DNA of 64,000 nt from Heterotrichella gracilis. Lineage: Eukaryota; Sar; Xanthophyceae; Tribonematales; Xanthonemataceae. This document shows positions 1-11,400 of the stretch, piece after piece (position 1 is the stretch's first letter; every line of letters begins with the position of its first letter). The notes below the pieces were generated by a model. The model worked only from the letters and a program-made list of their open reading frames with translations, was not told the DNA's origin and did not search any database. Position numbers and translations under genes: made by a program. The stretch covers positions 1 through 64,000 of the forward strand of contig JAULBX010005109.1 in NCBI GenBank assembly GCA_032358255.1. The letters run 5' to 3'.

Positions 1-312
1 GGGGGGGGGGGCAGGGAATCGGCAGGCAGTAGGGAATTTGTAGGGTGCATGTAGGGATGTGATGGTGCTCATGGAGCTGTGCTATGTTGGATGTAGAAGG
101 CATAGAGAGCAGGCATTCTTTTGCTGCTAATGGATAGTTTCTACTAAGCTCATTTTCATGCGTTTCAATACTGCAGCCATATTAGCACTCAGCCATGACG
201 TGTAGGGGCCAACCAGCCCTGTCCTGGCACTCTTGCATCTGCATTTGTTACGACTCGCGTGCTCTAGATAGCCCTGGCTCTGTTGCCGATCCTCAATGGC
301 CACTTGTTCCAG

Positions 313-2035
313 GCATGGAGGCCATTGAGAAGTACTGGAACGACCCCGAGATGATGCGCAAGATCAGCGCTAAGATGGGGGGCATGAGCCTGGCGCCAGG
401 GGGAGCGCAGCAGCCCGCTGGGGAGGGGGAGGAGGCTGCGGCACCCCAGCAGGCGCAGGAGGCAGAGCAGACCAATGGGGCCAAGAAGGTGGGTGGGCGG
501 ATGGGTGGGGTGGTGGGGTGTGAAGTGTCTTACCAGAGCAGGCAGGGGTACGGTGTGAAGTTACGAGCATCAACAGCATTCAAGGCCCACCAAATGTGCT
601 CTGGCATGCCCTTTATGGTGTATGCATGAGTCCAAAATGCATGCGAGGCATTGTACAGGGCCATGCTCATTTGTGATGGGTTTGCACTTCCTGCCAAACC
701 ATATGCAAACCCTACATGGCGAGTAGGTGGGCAGCTTGGGAATCCCTCTCAACACTCTACACAATCCCTACTGCAGGGCAAGACCGTCCACGATGCCGCC
801 AAGTCTGGCGACAGCGACGCGGTGCACGAATTCCTGGACAACGGCGGCGACCCCAATGAAAAGAACGACCGGGGCATCAGCCTGCTGGGTGTGGCCACTG
901 GGTTCAACAAGATCAAGGTGGTGAAGCTGTTGATAAAGAGGGGGGCAAAGGTGGACGCCACCGACCCGCAGGGCAACACGGCGCTGCACTATGCTGCGGG
1001 TGAGGACGAGGAACCCTAGCTAGGGTTATGTGGCTGCATGTTCATGTTGTGGCTGCGTCAAATAGATGCATGTGGTGTTGTGGATCGGGAGAGGCCAGGA
1101 GGTCCATGTAAGATGTGTGGTCGCATTTCCATGCCATGTGCACATCCTGCGTGCGCCCAGCTCCATGTTATGAGCAATGCCATTGTGCTATAGTCTCGGG
1201 CCATGCTTGCCATTTGCTTCATCACAGGCCATTCAGCACCCATCTGCCCTTCCTGTGCATTCCCCCACAGTGAAGCCCCACCCCAAACTGTACCCTACCA
1301 TCACAGCAGGTGCTGTGCATCCCACATGCATGGAACCATGACTGCGCATGTTGACGCTCAGCTCATGAGGCCCTCCGCTGTGTCTCCGCAGGCTATGGTC
1401 GCAAGGACATTGCCACACTGCTCATAGATGCCGGGGCAAGTCTGGAGGTGGAGAACGCCAATGGACAGAAGCCAGCGGATGCAGCCAAGGTAGGATGTGA
1501 CATGATCGCAATGGTTTCACTTGTGTGGGGGAGCTGCATGTGGTGATTTGGTGATGGTCAGCCAGGGTAGTACTCGCCCATGCACTATTTGCTCCATGGA
1601 TGCATCCAGCAGACAGCACTGTTTTATGGCAAGTGCTGAACAGCGTGCTCCATCCAGCCACCAGCAAGAAACCAACACAGGGGAAAGGCACATGCAACTC
1701 CCTGTACTCCACCTCAACGGCTGCTTGCCGCATGCGCCCTTCACAATGTGCACTCTGAGTGGCGCTCCTGGGCACAGGAGGTCACCTGCTGTCGCATCGG
1801 CTGCCATGCTGCCACGCAGCCCTTGCCTGCCTGTACGTTGTGAGACGAGTTACACGCATACATTTCGGCCCACTGTACTGCAGGTTTTGCATCCATTGCC
1901 CACATGCCGCATCCAATGCCGCATGCCGCTCACTGACCCAGATCCCCCCTGCAGGTCAACTTTGAGACAGAGCTCGAGGCGCTGCTGCACGCGCGGGCCG
2001 AGGAGCGCAACACTGCAGAGGATAAGTACATCTGA
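313..2035 (+). CDS. AKR2: AKR2-type ankyrin-repeat protein, 3' part (5' end not identified)
   Basis: Four exons, 313-488, 777-999, 1392-1489 and 1955-2035, join in frame and give the last 191 or so residues. The first begins inside a codon after an acceptor at 311-312, so earlier exons must lie upstream. Bases 1-312 look like intron and hold only a terminal G-run. The order is a short helical segment with the motif EKYWNDPEMM, an acidic Gln/Glu-rich linker, then two to three ankyrin repeats containing GNTALHYAAGYGRKD. The protein ends in KYI. This layout is that of plant and algal AKR2, a cytosolic factor that binds plastid outer-envelope proteins through its N-terminal part and docks on the envelope through its ankyrin repeats. 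The ankyrin repeats are seen directly; the AKR2 assignment rests on the segment before them. A generic ankyrin protein is the alternative. Confidence 0.82.
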
Positions 2036-3133
2036 GGGAGCAAGGGCCGGGATATTGTATGGCCGGCCAGCATTGCCGGTCTGAATTGATGCTGGGCGGA
2101 GAGAGCACTGGGGATTTTTATATGTCTCCAGGAGGAACTTGGTTTAGAGGTATTCCAAAAAATCTGACGCAGCTTTCTTTGGCAAGCCACGTTAGGTCGG
2201 GGCCTGGAGCGGTGGCTAGTGAAGGACCACAGAGGGTGAAGAGGTCTAGACAGCTGTGCTACTGTGTGTGGCAAGCACATTACTTGAGACTTTCATTTTG
2301 CACAGCAGGTCATTAGCATAGGTTGTTTGCGTGAAGAGGGAGCTTTATTTGAAGAGTGAGCTTTATTTTTGGAGCTGGCTTGAAGTATAGCTGGGGTTGC
2401 AGGCTGGGCGGGTTGCGCCATGGCTAGCCTAGGCGTGCTAATGCTGTGCCGCACTGGTGGTAAGACAAAGCTGCATTCAGGAAGCTCTGCCCCCCATCCC
2501 TTCCACTGCAATTTCATTATCACGATGCAGTTGCAAGGTCAGTGGGACAAGGCGCAAGGAACACCTGAAGCCGCATGGCTTGTGCGTGGTGAACATGCCT
2601 TGCGTTGGAGGGTAGACACACGCCACCCCAGTAGCCATATGTGGCCAGGACACAGCCGAAAGAGAGTGCGGATAGTATGTTATGTTACAGTTGAGAACTG
2701 GAAGGTTACTGAGCTCCTGTCAGCTGCTCCAATTGATCTGATCCACAGGTGGCTGTCACAGCCTGAGAATGCTTGACAACCACAGCGAGCTAGCTGCCTA
2801 AAGGGCAGCTGATCTGTATAGCAGCGGTCAAAATCGACGGGTTTATCACCCCAAAACCCACCCTATCCGCTGAACACAGGCCATACACGCTGCTTTGGCT
2901 GCCAATGCAAGCTCCTGCTGTCAACAACAGCTCCACCTGGGCACCAAAACCTCAAATCCCCACCCACCAAAGGCTCTCCAACACCACCTACACAAAAGAA
3001 CAGTTCTTTATACAAGTAATCAACACATATTTTTTAAAGAGTGGTCAAGATGCAAGCAGAAACTAGTTGTTCTTGGACACCATGGGTGCATCACAGTTTC
3101 AGAGTGGTGGGTTCCTACCTTGGGAGGGAGCAT
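2036..3133. other. Convergent intergenic region, AKR2 and petC 3' ends
   Basis: This stretch lies between the stops of two genes that face each other, so it should hold both 3' UTRs. I see no coding exon with family similarity, no RNA gene and no clear repeat. The open frames here have no recognisable motif. Confidence 0.6.
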
Positions 3134-3879
3134 CTACCTCCACCAGGGCTCCAGGCCAGTGCGGAAGTCGGTCTCGGTCCATGGAGAGAAGGTCACCACG
3201 TCGTCAACCACGTCCATGTGGGCGAGGGCCAGGGACAGAGGGGCTGGGCCACGCACCACCTTGCCCTGGAAGTTGTACTGGGAACCGTGGCATGGGCACA
3301 TGAACTTGTTCTCTGCAGTGGGCGGAGGTGGGTTACAACTCGGTTGGTAACTTGGGTACGTCCACTTGAGGAATACAGCCAAGTAAGGCCTCTGAAGTGC
3401 CAAGAATCCTCACCGTTGTTGTTCCATGGCACCACGCACCCCAGGTGGGTGCACACCGCGTTCAGCCCGTAGTTCTCCAGGGCGCCGGTGTTGTTGACGA
3501 TCAGGTAGGTGGCGTCGCCCTTGAGGCCCTGGGCCAGCTCCCTGTTGCCGGGCTGGTGGGTCTTGAGGTACACGCTCTCCTTAATCTGGTTGCCCAGGGC
3601 ATCCAGCGCTGCCTGGCCGCCTGTGCCGGTGCTGGCGCTCTTTGGCACAAAGAATAGGGCGTAGGGGGCAGCCAGGGCCGTCACTGGGAGGCCGATGGCG
3701 CCAAGGAGGAGCAGGTTCATGGTGTTGCGCTTGTTCATGTCAGGCACATCGGCCGAGACAGCGGCCATGGAGACCACCTTGCTCATGGCTGGGCGTGGTG
3801 CTGCCCTAGCCACGGACCGCAGGCCCTTGACATTGCACCCGAGGGTGGCGCGGGAGGGGGTGGACTGGGCGGCAATCAT
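3134..3879 (-). CDS. petC: Cytochrome b6f complex Rieske iron-sulfur subunit, chloroplast precursor
   Basis: Two exons, 3879-3414 and 3312-3134, join in phase to give 214 residues, close to the roughly 206 of Chlamydomonas PetC. The start at 3879 is the ATG opening [14 protein letters not shown], a typical serine/arginine-rich transit peptide. The upstream frame is open but looks like 5' UTR. A single transmembrane helix follows ([16 protein letters not shown] region). The two cluster-binding loops are CTHLGC at residues 143-148 and CPCHGS from residue 161, which bring the two Cys and two His ligands of the 2Fe-2S centre. The protein ends TGLEPWWR, as in algal homologues. It takes electrons from plastoquinol and passes them to cytochrome f in the thylakoid. 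The intron falls directly between the two cluster-binding boxes. Confidence 0.97.
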
Positions 3880-4492
3880 CGTGGAACCAAGCTGTGCCAA
3901 CGGGTGAAACAACTGCTGGGGATGGCTGTGTTGAGATATAAGTTTGCTTTGTACCTCACTTTTTTGCCACAGAAAAACCTGCTCGGCGGGCCCACTTGCC
4001 ACCTTGTAGGCGGAACCCACCAATGGCCGCCGTTTTATGGGCTTGGGGAAATGCTTGGCAGATTCGCGAAGTTTCTTGCTTTCTTGTTGACTGATCATGC
4101 ACCAGTCGCGGCTGTCGGTGTAACGTACCAGCAGCAGGCCTGCTGTGTGACTCGTGTGTGTTGTGACGGATGCATGCAAGACATTTGCCCCGCATGCCAC
4201 GATTCATGCACACGACATGAGACGATGCACATGTTGGACAGCGACGATGCGTGACAGCAGGCCTCACAGTCACCTGGACGGGACTATATTCATACGTGGC
4301 ACAGCCTCTGGAAGCTGCTGGGGCCAGCACACCCTTGGATTGACCACCACCAAAAAGACCAGTTAGCGTCAACCCTTGTCTGGAAGTTCTCAACTTGTTG
4401 CCGCACAGCAGAGAAACATGAAGAATAAAATAATAACTATCAAGTATGCATCTGGACGTATCAAGGTACATCGCCACACCCGCAAATCTGCT
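3880..4492. other. Region between the petC start and the methyltransferase stop
   Basis: This holds the petC 5' UTR and promoter and the 3' UTR of the next minus-strand gene. The petC frame stays open upstream of its ATG for about 320 bases without family similarity. No other feature is supported. Confidence 0.5.
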
Positions 4493-6698
4493 TCACTCCA
4501 GCGCCACGCCACCCCCACCCACCTCCCCACCCCCCCCGGGCTCCCTCCTAGTTGCCCGCCACACCTCATACTCCCCCCCTCGGTACTCCTGGTGCAGCAA
4601 GTGCGGGGGCAGGGGGGACACAGCAAAGCCCGCCTCCTCAAGCAGCAGGGCAAAGGGGAGGTGCTCACCACCTGACAGGAGGGGAGGGAAGACGGCGTTA
4701 GACCACTCAGCATCCAGTGGCAGATGCAACAGCCTCTGGCAGCTCCTACAACAGTTCTGAGCATGCGTTCACCCTGATGCATACCCCTGCAGTCAAGTTT
4801 GGCATGTACCGTATGCAGCAACCCACTTGGCTGCTGTCCCACCACCACACCAGATGTTGCCCTAGGTACACACTGCCGGGTCCAGACGCCAGCACTTAAA
4901 CAGCCGCATGACCCCCAACACCCCCTCACCTCGGTGCTTGATGGCGATGTAGATAATGGTATGCCCCCCTGCCAGCTGGCCCAGTGTGCGCAGCAACAGC
5001 TGGTGGCCCCCCGCATCGTACAGCACATCCGCTGCAGTGATGACATCTGGAGGACCGCTCATGTGGGCGCATGTGGCCTCAGCGTCAGCGGCATTCCCCC
5101 ATGCAAGCTGCCTGAGTGTGGGAGGTTGACAAACGTTACGCACTGGTCACATGCACAGGAATGTACCGCCTGCACCAGGGCACCAGGAGCTGTGCTCCAA
5201 GGGGGTGAATGCAATGCCACACACGCATCTGTAGTGGAGTCATTGGTGTGCATGCCCACAGCTGCATGCAGCGGCACTGCTTTGGGTCTAGGGTAGAACA
5301 GCGCAAAACCAGCTGTCCCAAACAACCTCACACAACTGCAGCACCCCGGCCAGCCATCCCCACCCACCTGACAAGTGCGGCGTGCATGTTGGGGTCGGTA
5401 TTTGCATTCACATTGGCTGTGGCCAGTGGCAGGATGTGGCCAAGGTCGGTGAGGGCCACATGGGCACCCGCGCGCGCAAGCACGATGCCGACAATCCCTG
5501 CAAACCCACACGCGCATTACAATCCTTGCAAAACCCCAGGGCCGCATGTAGTTGTCCATTTTAGGTTGCTTGGCTGGATGGCAGCGGTCCAATCTTACAG
5601 GCTTTGCAACAGTGCCAGGTGGGCATGTAGCGGGTCTATGCATACAGGGGAGACCACGAAGGACCACATAATGCACTGCAGGAGCAAATATGGCACTGTT
5701 GCATGTACTCACACCAGGAGAATACAAATTAAATATTCTACTGGAGTCTGTCGACATGGATGCAGATACTTCATAACATTTTTTTTGTGAAAGAAAGTTC
5801 CTGATTCAAATCATGGCAATATTGGTCTTAATAAATTCACAGGCATGGCATTACTGGCATAAATTGCAATGCCTTGTGCAGATGCCGAGTGCCACATGGA
5901 TACTGACCCCCGCCCCAACTCCCCACCTGTTCCCGTCCCTAGGTCCACCACTTTCACCCCCTGCCAGGTGCCAAAGGGAGGGTGGTCCATCAGGTGCTGC
6001 GCCAACATGAAGCCAGCCTGCCACACCACCAGACCCACGTGGGCCAGCTGGGGGTCACATGGGGAGGGTGGGGGGGCGTCGGATGGAGTGGGGGCGGAGG
6101 TGGCTGTGGCTGTGGGGTGGCCACCTCTGTTTGCTGCTACTGGGAGGATGGGAAGGGGGGTGGGTGGGTCGTGGGGTAAAACAGCAGGTTTGGGGATGAA
6201 AAAGGGGTTGGTGGGTGGGTGGAAATGCATGCAGGCCATGGACATGCAGGGATCCGCAATGGGGGGGAACGGCCGATGACATTTGTGGAGATTATGCATT
6301 ATTGACGCATTGCAAGCTTGACTCAATCCCAGGCCTGGCTGCTACCACCTCAGCTGCCTTCCACCCACTCCCCTGCAGACCTGACAGCCCATACGGCCAT
6401 TGACTGCAGTTGGCCAGCGCTGCTTGATACAAACCCTATGGCGCAGATGACCATAAAGTAAAGTAATATCACCCCCCCACACACGCAACCCACATCCCCC
6501 CCTCCCACACACACCTCCCTCCTCCAGCTCCCGCTGCTGCTCCTCCCACCCGCCAGGTGCCGCCCCCTGGGGCCGCATGCTGTTGCTCTGTCGGGGCATC
6601 TGCCTGAGCGTGATGACCTCCCCTCCAACCTGGAACACCCGGCTCTCAGCCCCCTGGTCGGCCGCACCACCAGAAACACGGTAAGGCACAAGCGCCAT
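4493..6698 (-). CDS. METTL21-type (family 16) protein-lysine methyltransferase
   Basis: Five exons, 6698-6515, 6109-5927, 5497-5368, 5111-4930 and 4671-4493, join in frame to 285 residues. The start is an ATG opening MALVPYRVSG. The SAM-binding motif I is VVDLGTGTGIVGIVLA, spanning an intron. It is followed by the acidic strand end LTDLGHILPL and NVNANTD. The family-16 features HVGLVVWQAG before motif I, a WGN turn, and the post-motif strand ITAADVLYD are all present. Relatives such as METTL21 and VCPKMT trimethylate lysines of HSP70, VCP or eEF1A. The substrate here cannot be told from sequence. The acceptor of exon 2 lies in a CCACAG-rich stretch, so the Pro/Ser/Thr-rich linker could shift by two residues. 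The last 15 residues are Gly-rich. Confidence 0.85.
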
Positions 6699-6907
6699 GA
6701 TGGCGGTGGTGGTAGGTGGGCGAGTGGGTAGTTATAGAGCTACGCTTGTGCCATTTGGTTGCTGGCGCAACCCCTCTTCAACATCTGCTTGAAGCTTGCC
6801 ACCAGTCAGCCTCACTCTCTGCAGCGATCAGCACCTTCAAGAGCAGGCATGCCTTTTGTCATGTCCCCAGCTGCATAGCCGCACTGTGCTCCCCTTGGCT
6901 TGTGCCA

Positions 6908-7525
6908 CTACACAAGCTCGTCAGGACGCCTTCTCAGGGAGGGTGGTGATACCTCAGTCAAGGGTTTTGCCCACGGCAGGTACCCTAGGCGGTCGGCTGC
7001 CGGGGCGGCTACAAGACCTGCTGCAGTGCCAACCCAGTCGGCTGCCAGGTCACCAAGGGAGGGAACTCCAGGCCACCACTGCAGGGAAGGAAAGAGGGTG
7101 GGGACGGCATGTGGTCGGCCACCAGCAGGCATCTTAAACTATTAATCTGTTACAGTATCTGTTGACCGCGGACGCGCACTGTGTGCACATAGCTGCGTAA
7201 TGAACACAATACACTGCACTGGTCTGCAGCATTACGGCTTACGTATAACGCTGTACCCAGGTAGAGGGAAGGATTCCTGCCCATATATGCATGCATATGC
7301 GTTCATTGTGCCTGTGCATACACTTGCACCTACCCGTAGCCCGTCGCCAAGCTCCTTCACCAGCCCCGCCGCCACCCCACACAGGCAGCCACAGGTGAAA
7401 CACAGCGCCCGGTCCCGGGATGAGACCCTGGCCAGGGTGTATGCAGCAGTGGTGACCAGGCAACAGAAGGCAATGTGCTGCGCCTTGTCCCAAGCCAGCC
7501 AGGGGTCAGGGCTGTCCAGCTTGCA
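6908..7525 (-). CDS. YfiM/DUF2279-like membrane protein, 5' end unresolved
   Basis: Two exons are supported, 7525-7334 and 7078-6908, joining in phase 0. The first carries WDKAQHIAFCCLVTTAAY followed by a second hydrophobic stretch ending in KELGDG. The second carries PSLGDLAADWVGTAAG and ends RRPDELV. This order (Asp-Lys-x-x-His at the start of a helix, Lys-Glu-Leu, then Asp-Leu-x-Ala-Asp) matches my recollection of the bacterial YfiM/DUF2279 family, small membrane or lipoproteins of unknown role. An in-frame TAG lies at 7528-7526, so the exon cannot extend further. The initiation exon must lie upstream, in 7530-8400, and I could not pick it out. The family match is moderate and no enzymatic function is implied. 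Confidence 0.55.
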
Positions 7526-7529
7526 CTAC

Positions 7530-8412
7530 TCTGACGAAGAACGCAGGATATGCTACTAAGAACGCTGCGCAGCGTGTGCATATGCCTGGTGGGAGTGGGC
7601 AGGGGAGACCAGTGATACTGCCCCAAGGTGCGAAAGGGGCGCAAGTGGCATGCACTATAGAGCAGCAAGTGATTGCACCTTCGGTTGTTGGGCGGCGATG
7701 TGGTGTGGGTTTAAATACACACTCTTGCCTGTGCCATATGATATGCATGCCAGTGCCTGCCCCAGGGGGTGTGTTTGACTGTCAGTCAGCGTGCAGCAAG
7801 TTGATCATTTAAGGTCATAGGTTATAGGTGGCTGAAGCTCTTGCATTGTTCACTGACGTATGCGCAGGTAACGAGATGCAAAGGCCCCGGCTTGAAGCGC
7901 TGGTAACAATATTCTTAGTGATGGTGGGCCAAAGTGTTGCTTGGCATGCCACATGCCACATGTCCGGGGCACATCCCACACCCTTGCCTACAGTGCTTAA
8001 GAGTCCCACGATGCGTAGCAACAATACCAGTTGCTGGTAAAGTAAACATCATTCAACTTCCAAAACGCAACAGCCTTCCCTGACAATTCCCTGTGGGTTT
8101 TTCACGCTTGCCCTCGACCCCACCAAGCGCCCAACACCACCACTAGCCCAGCTGTGCAGATAGTGCCTCCATTTGCTGCACAGCGCTGTCCACCACACCT
8201 CATTGCGGCTGATAGGTATGTGGGCATAGCTGACCCATGTGACCACGCCTTCCCTCCTCACCATGCCTTGCCAGCGTGATCCCCAACACCACATTGGGGT
8301 CTCAGTGAACCATTTGACTAAACCCCTCCCCTCACCGGGTCATGATCACAGGTTTTGCCTTGTCAGCCCACTCCAAGGTTTCCATGGGACCACACCCTTC
8401 ATCCCCATTGCA
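7530..8412. other. Region upstream of the DUF2279-like exons
   Basis: It should contain the missing first exon(s) and promoter of the minus-strand DUF2279-like gene and the 3' UTR of the dynein gene. Candidate open frames (for example minus strand 8024-7815) show no family motif and start at non-ATG codons. Confidence 0.35.
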
Positions 8413-11400
8413 TCAAGCCTTTGCCTTGCCTGCGTAGTCCGCCACGCTGCTTGCAATGGCCTCCTGTAGCCTGTCAGCCTGCTGCTCAGCCCCCATGTCC
8501 GCATCCCCCTCCACACCCCCCACACAGTACACCACCACCCCACCCTGGCTGGTGCCGCACACCACCACCGGCGCACCACCTGGCGCCCACACCACACACG
8601 ACAGCTGTGCACCAGGGTGGGGGGTGCGCTGCGCCACCGGGCTGGTGGTGGAAGCTGTCAAGTCCCACAGCTGAAGCTGACCTGCTGTGTTGACCGCTAC
8701 CAGGAGGGTGGATGCCGTGGGGCTCCAGCGCGCGTCTGTGACTGCTGCGTGCTTGGCGGAGCGCAGGGTGAGGAGGGAGGCGGGTGCGTCCTCTGTCCAC
8801 AGCTTGATTGTCCAGTCAGCGCTGCAGCTGAGGAAGGTGTCGGGCTTGAAGGGGGACCACTGGACCTGGGTTGAGGGGGGGTGGGACGGGGCATGAGGGT
8901 CATGTGCAGGGGTCACATTTCTATAGAAATATATACGAGCAGTCATGGCCTGTATACAAGAAGTCATGGCCTGTGACCCATGTGTGCACGGTGGTGGCTT
9001 AGGGTTTAGGGTGTAGGACTGGGGTGGTGGCTTGCATGCAGCGGTTTTGGCCAATGCGCGAGAATTGTTGGGGCAATGCCTGCGCCATGTGACAGACACA
9101 TATAGGCACAATATATTGTGCACAATGAGGCACGATTGAGGATACAGGCATGCATGCACCAAATACACAACTTGGGAGACAGATAGCAATAAATTGGATT
9201 GCTACAGCGGCTGCATCGCATTCTTTCAGGGGCTGTCTGTCTGTCTCCATCCTTCAAAAGAAGTAAACATTACTGCCATTGCACTTTCCGCACCGCTGCT
9301 CCTGTGTGTATGTCATAATGATACCAGTAGTACCACCTGCACCACTCCATCACCCCTGCCCCCTCACCTGGTACACCGCGCCCATGTGCTCACAGTAGCT
9401 GCCCAGGTACTGCTCAGAGTAGGAGGTGGAGCACTTGTGGATGGGACCATCCTCGGTGGCCACCAGGTAGGCGCTGGGGTCCCTGGGGCTGAAGTCAAAC
9501 CCCATGCCGCGCCCGTGGCGGCTGATGCGCGGCTGGTGGCTGTAGCTGAACAGGGCCTCCTGGCCGGTGGGGGGGGAGGTGGAGGCGGGCACGGTGCGGC
9601 GGGTGGGGGGCGGCTTCAGGCGCATCAGGTCGGTGGCCTCGAGGCCCTGAGGGGGTGGGGCTTAGGGTTTAGGGTTTAAGCTCATGAGTTCGGTGGCCTT
9701 GAGGCTCTGTGGGGGTGGGGTGTAGGGTGTATGGTTTAGGGTTTAGGGAGGAGTCAGGATCATGGGAGACGGCTTCAGGCGCATGAGGTCGGTGGCCTTC
9801 AGGCCCTATATGGAAGGGGTTTATAATTACAGGTTTAGGGTTCAGGGTTCACGTAGGAGTCAGAATATAGATCATGAGGGGGGTGGCATCCCACAAGGTC
9901 CAGGGTACCTGGTGATGTCCTCACACCCCATACCCTGCATTAGGGTTTGTGACCCACCTTTGTGAGCAGCCAGTGCGTGACGCGGCCATCCGTTGCTGTG
10001 CTGACCAGCATCTCGCCGTGGTCCGCGCCCCGCTCAACCCACCGCACGCAGCGCACTGGGTCGGAGTGCTGGCCCCCCTTCACGCTGCTGAGGGCCAGGG
10101 GCGCGGCGCAGTGTGATGACACGTCGTACACCGCCACCGCGCCTGTGCGGAATCCCACCGCGAGCAGGTTGCCGTTGCGCGAGGAGAAGTCCAGGCACAG
10201 CACTCCTGCAGGGGGTAGGTGAATGCATGGTGGATTGGTGGTTAAATATTGGTTTTTCTTACTGGTGTATAGCCATGGATTGAGGCAGATTGTGCAGCAA
10301 TGACGGCGCGATGCTGGTCAGACACAGAATACAAATAGACAAAAAAAATGGCTCTGTATTATGTTTCATAGTTAAATCAACTAATTTCTTGTAATGAAGT
10401 TTGTTTACAGAGTCATAAAATACATAAAATCGGCGGAAACGGGGGCCGGGGGGACTGTATGGTTGCTCAGTGCTTTTGACTCGTGTTCCCGTATGGTGCA
10501 GCCCTCTCATCTCGCTGTTACCTGTGTCTGTTGCAATTGTCCACAGCGGGTGGCTGGGACTTTTGAGGGACCAGAAGGCAATGTGTCCGGGCCTTGGGGG
10601 GCCAAATGCCCACTGACCATACCCCACAGCGAGGACGTCGGGGCGAGTCTGCACACGGCAGTGGGTGATTTGCATTAGTTAACTGCAATATTGCAAGATT
10701 ATTCATGTGTGCGTGGAGGTTATTCACTGTGTTGTCAATGTCTCGCATACACCATGAGTGGGTCTTGGTATGGCATTTTAATTAAATTCTGGCTCAGATG
10801 ATACAGAGACAAATGGAGGCATTTTAGCAACAATTGCTGAGCTGGAACTTCCCTGCTATTTGTACCACACAGTCTTTTCGTCACATGTCTCTCCAATTCA
10901 CTCGCTTGCCCACCCTACCCCTTCACCCACCTTGTTCCAGCACATGCTGGTGGCCCCCACCCCCTCAGGCAGCGCACACCTCCACTCCCACAGCAGCGCC
11001 AGGGTGACAGGCACACGCGGCAGGTCCTGCCTCGCCCCCAGCGCCGCAACGATGGACTGCTGGCGGGAGCCAGGCGCCGCAGTGGACCTCCTCTTGTAGT
11101 TCACTGCCTGGATGCTGTCTCGGGGCTCGAGGTCTGCTGGCAGTGCGGTGTGGCAGGGCCGGATGTTGCGGTACCTGTAGAATATGTTAGTTTAATCAAC
11201 TGGGTTTTCAAATACTTGGATAATGAATACTACAAATTCACAGATGTAAAACATAAACTGAAGACAGCTGCAGCTTTAAGCCTGTTTTTGAATTTGTAAG
11301 GCCTACCCAGTGGAACCCATTCAGCGCAGACAAAGGGTCTCTGATCTTTTGCTTTGTGCAAGATAGTGAAAAACATGTGAACAGGACTGTGCATGACAGC

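Noticed and set aside
195-314. ATG at 195 as start of the ankyrin gene
   Set aside because: The residues before 313 show no family similarity and an acceptor lies at 311-312. AKR2-type proteins need a longer N-terminal part.
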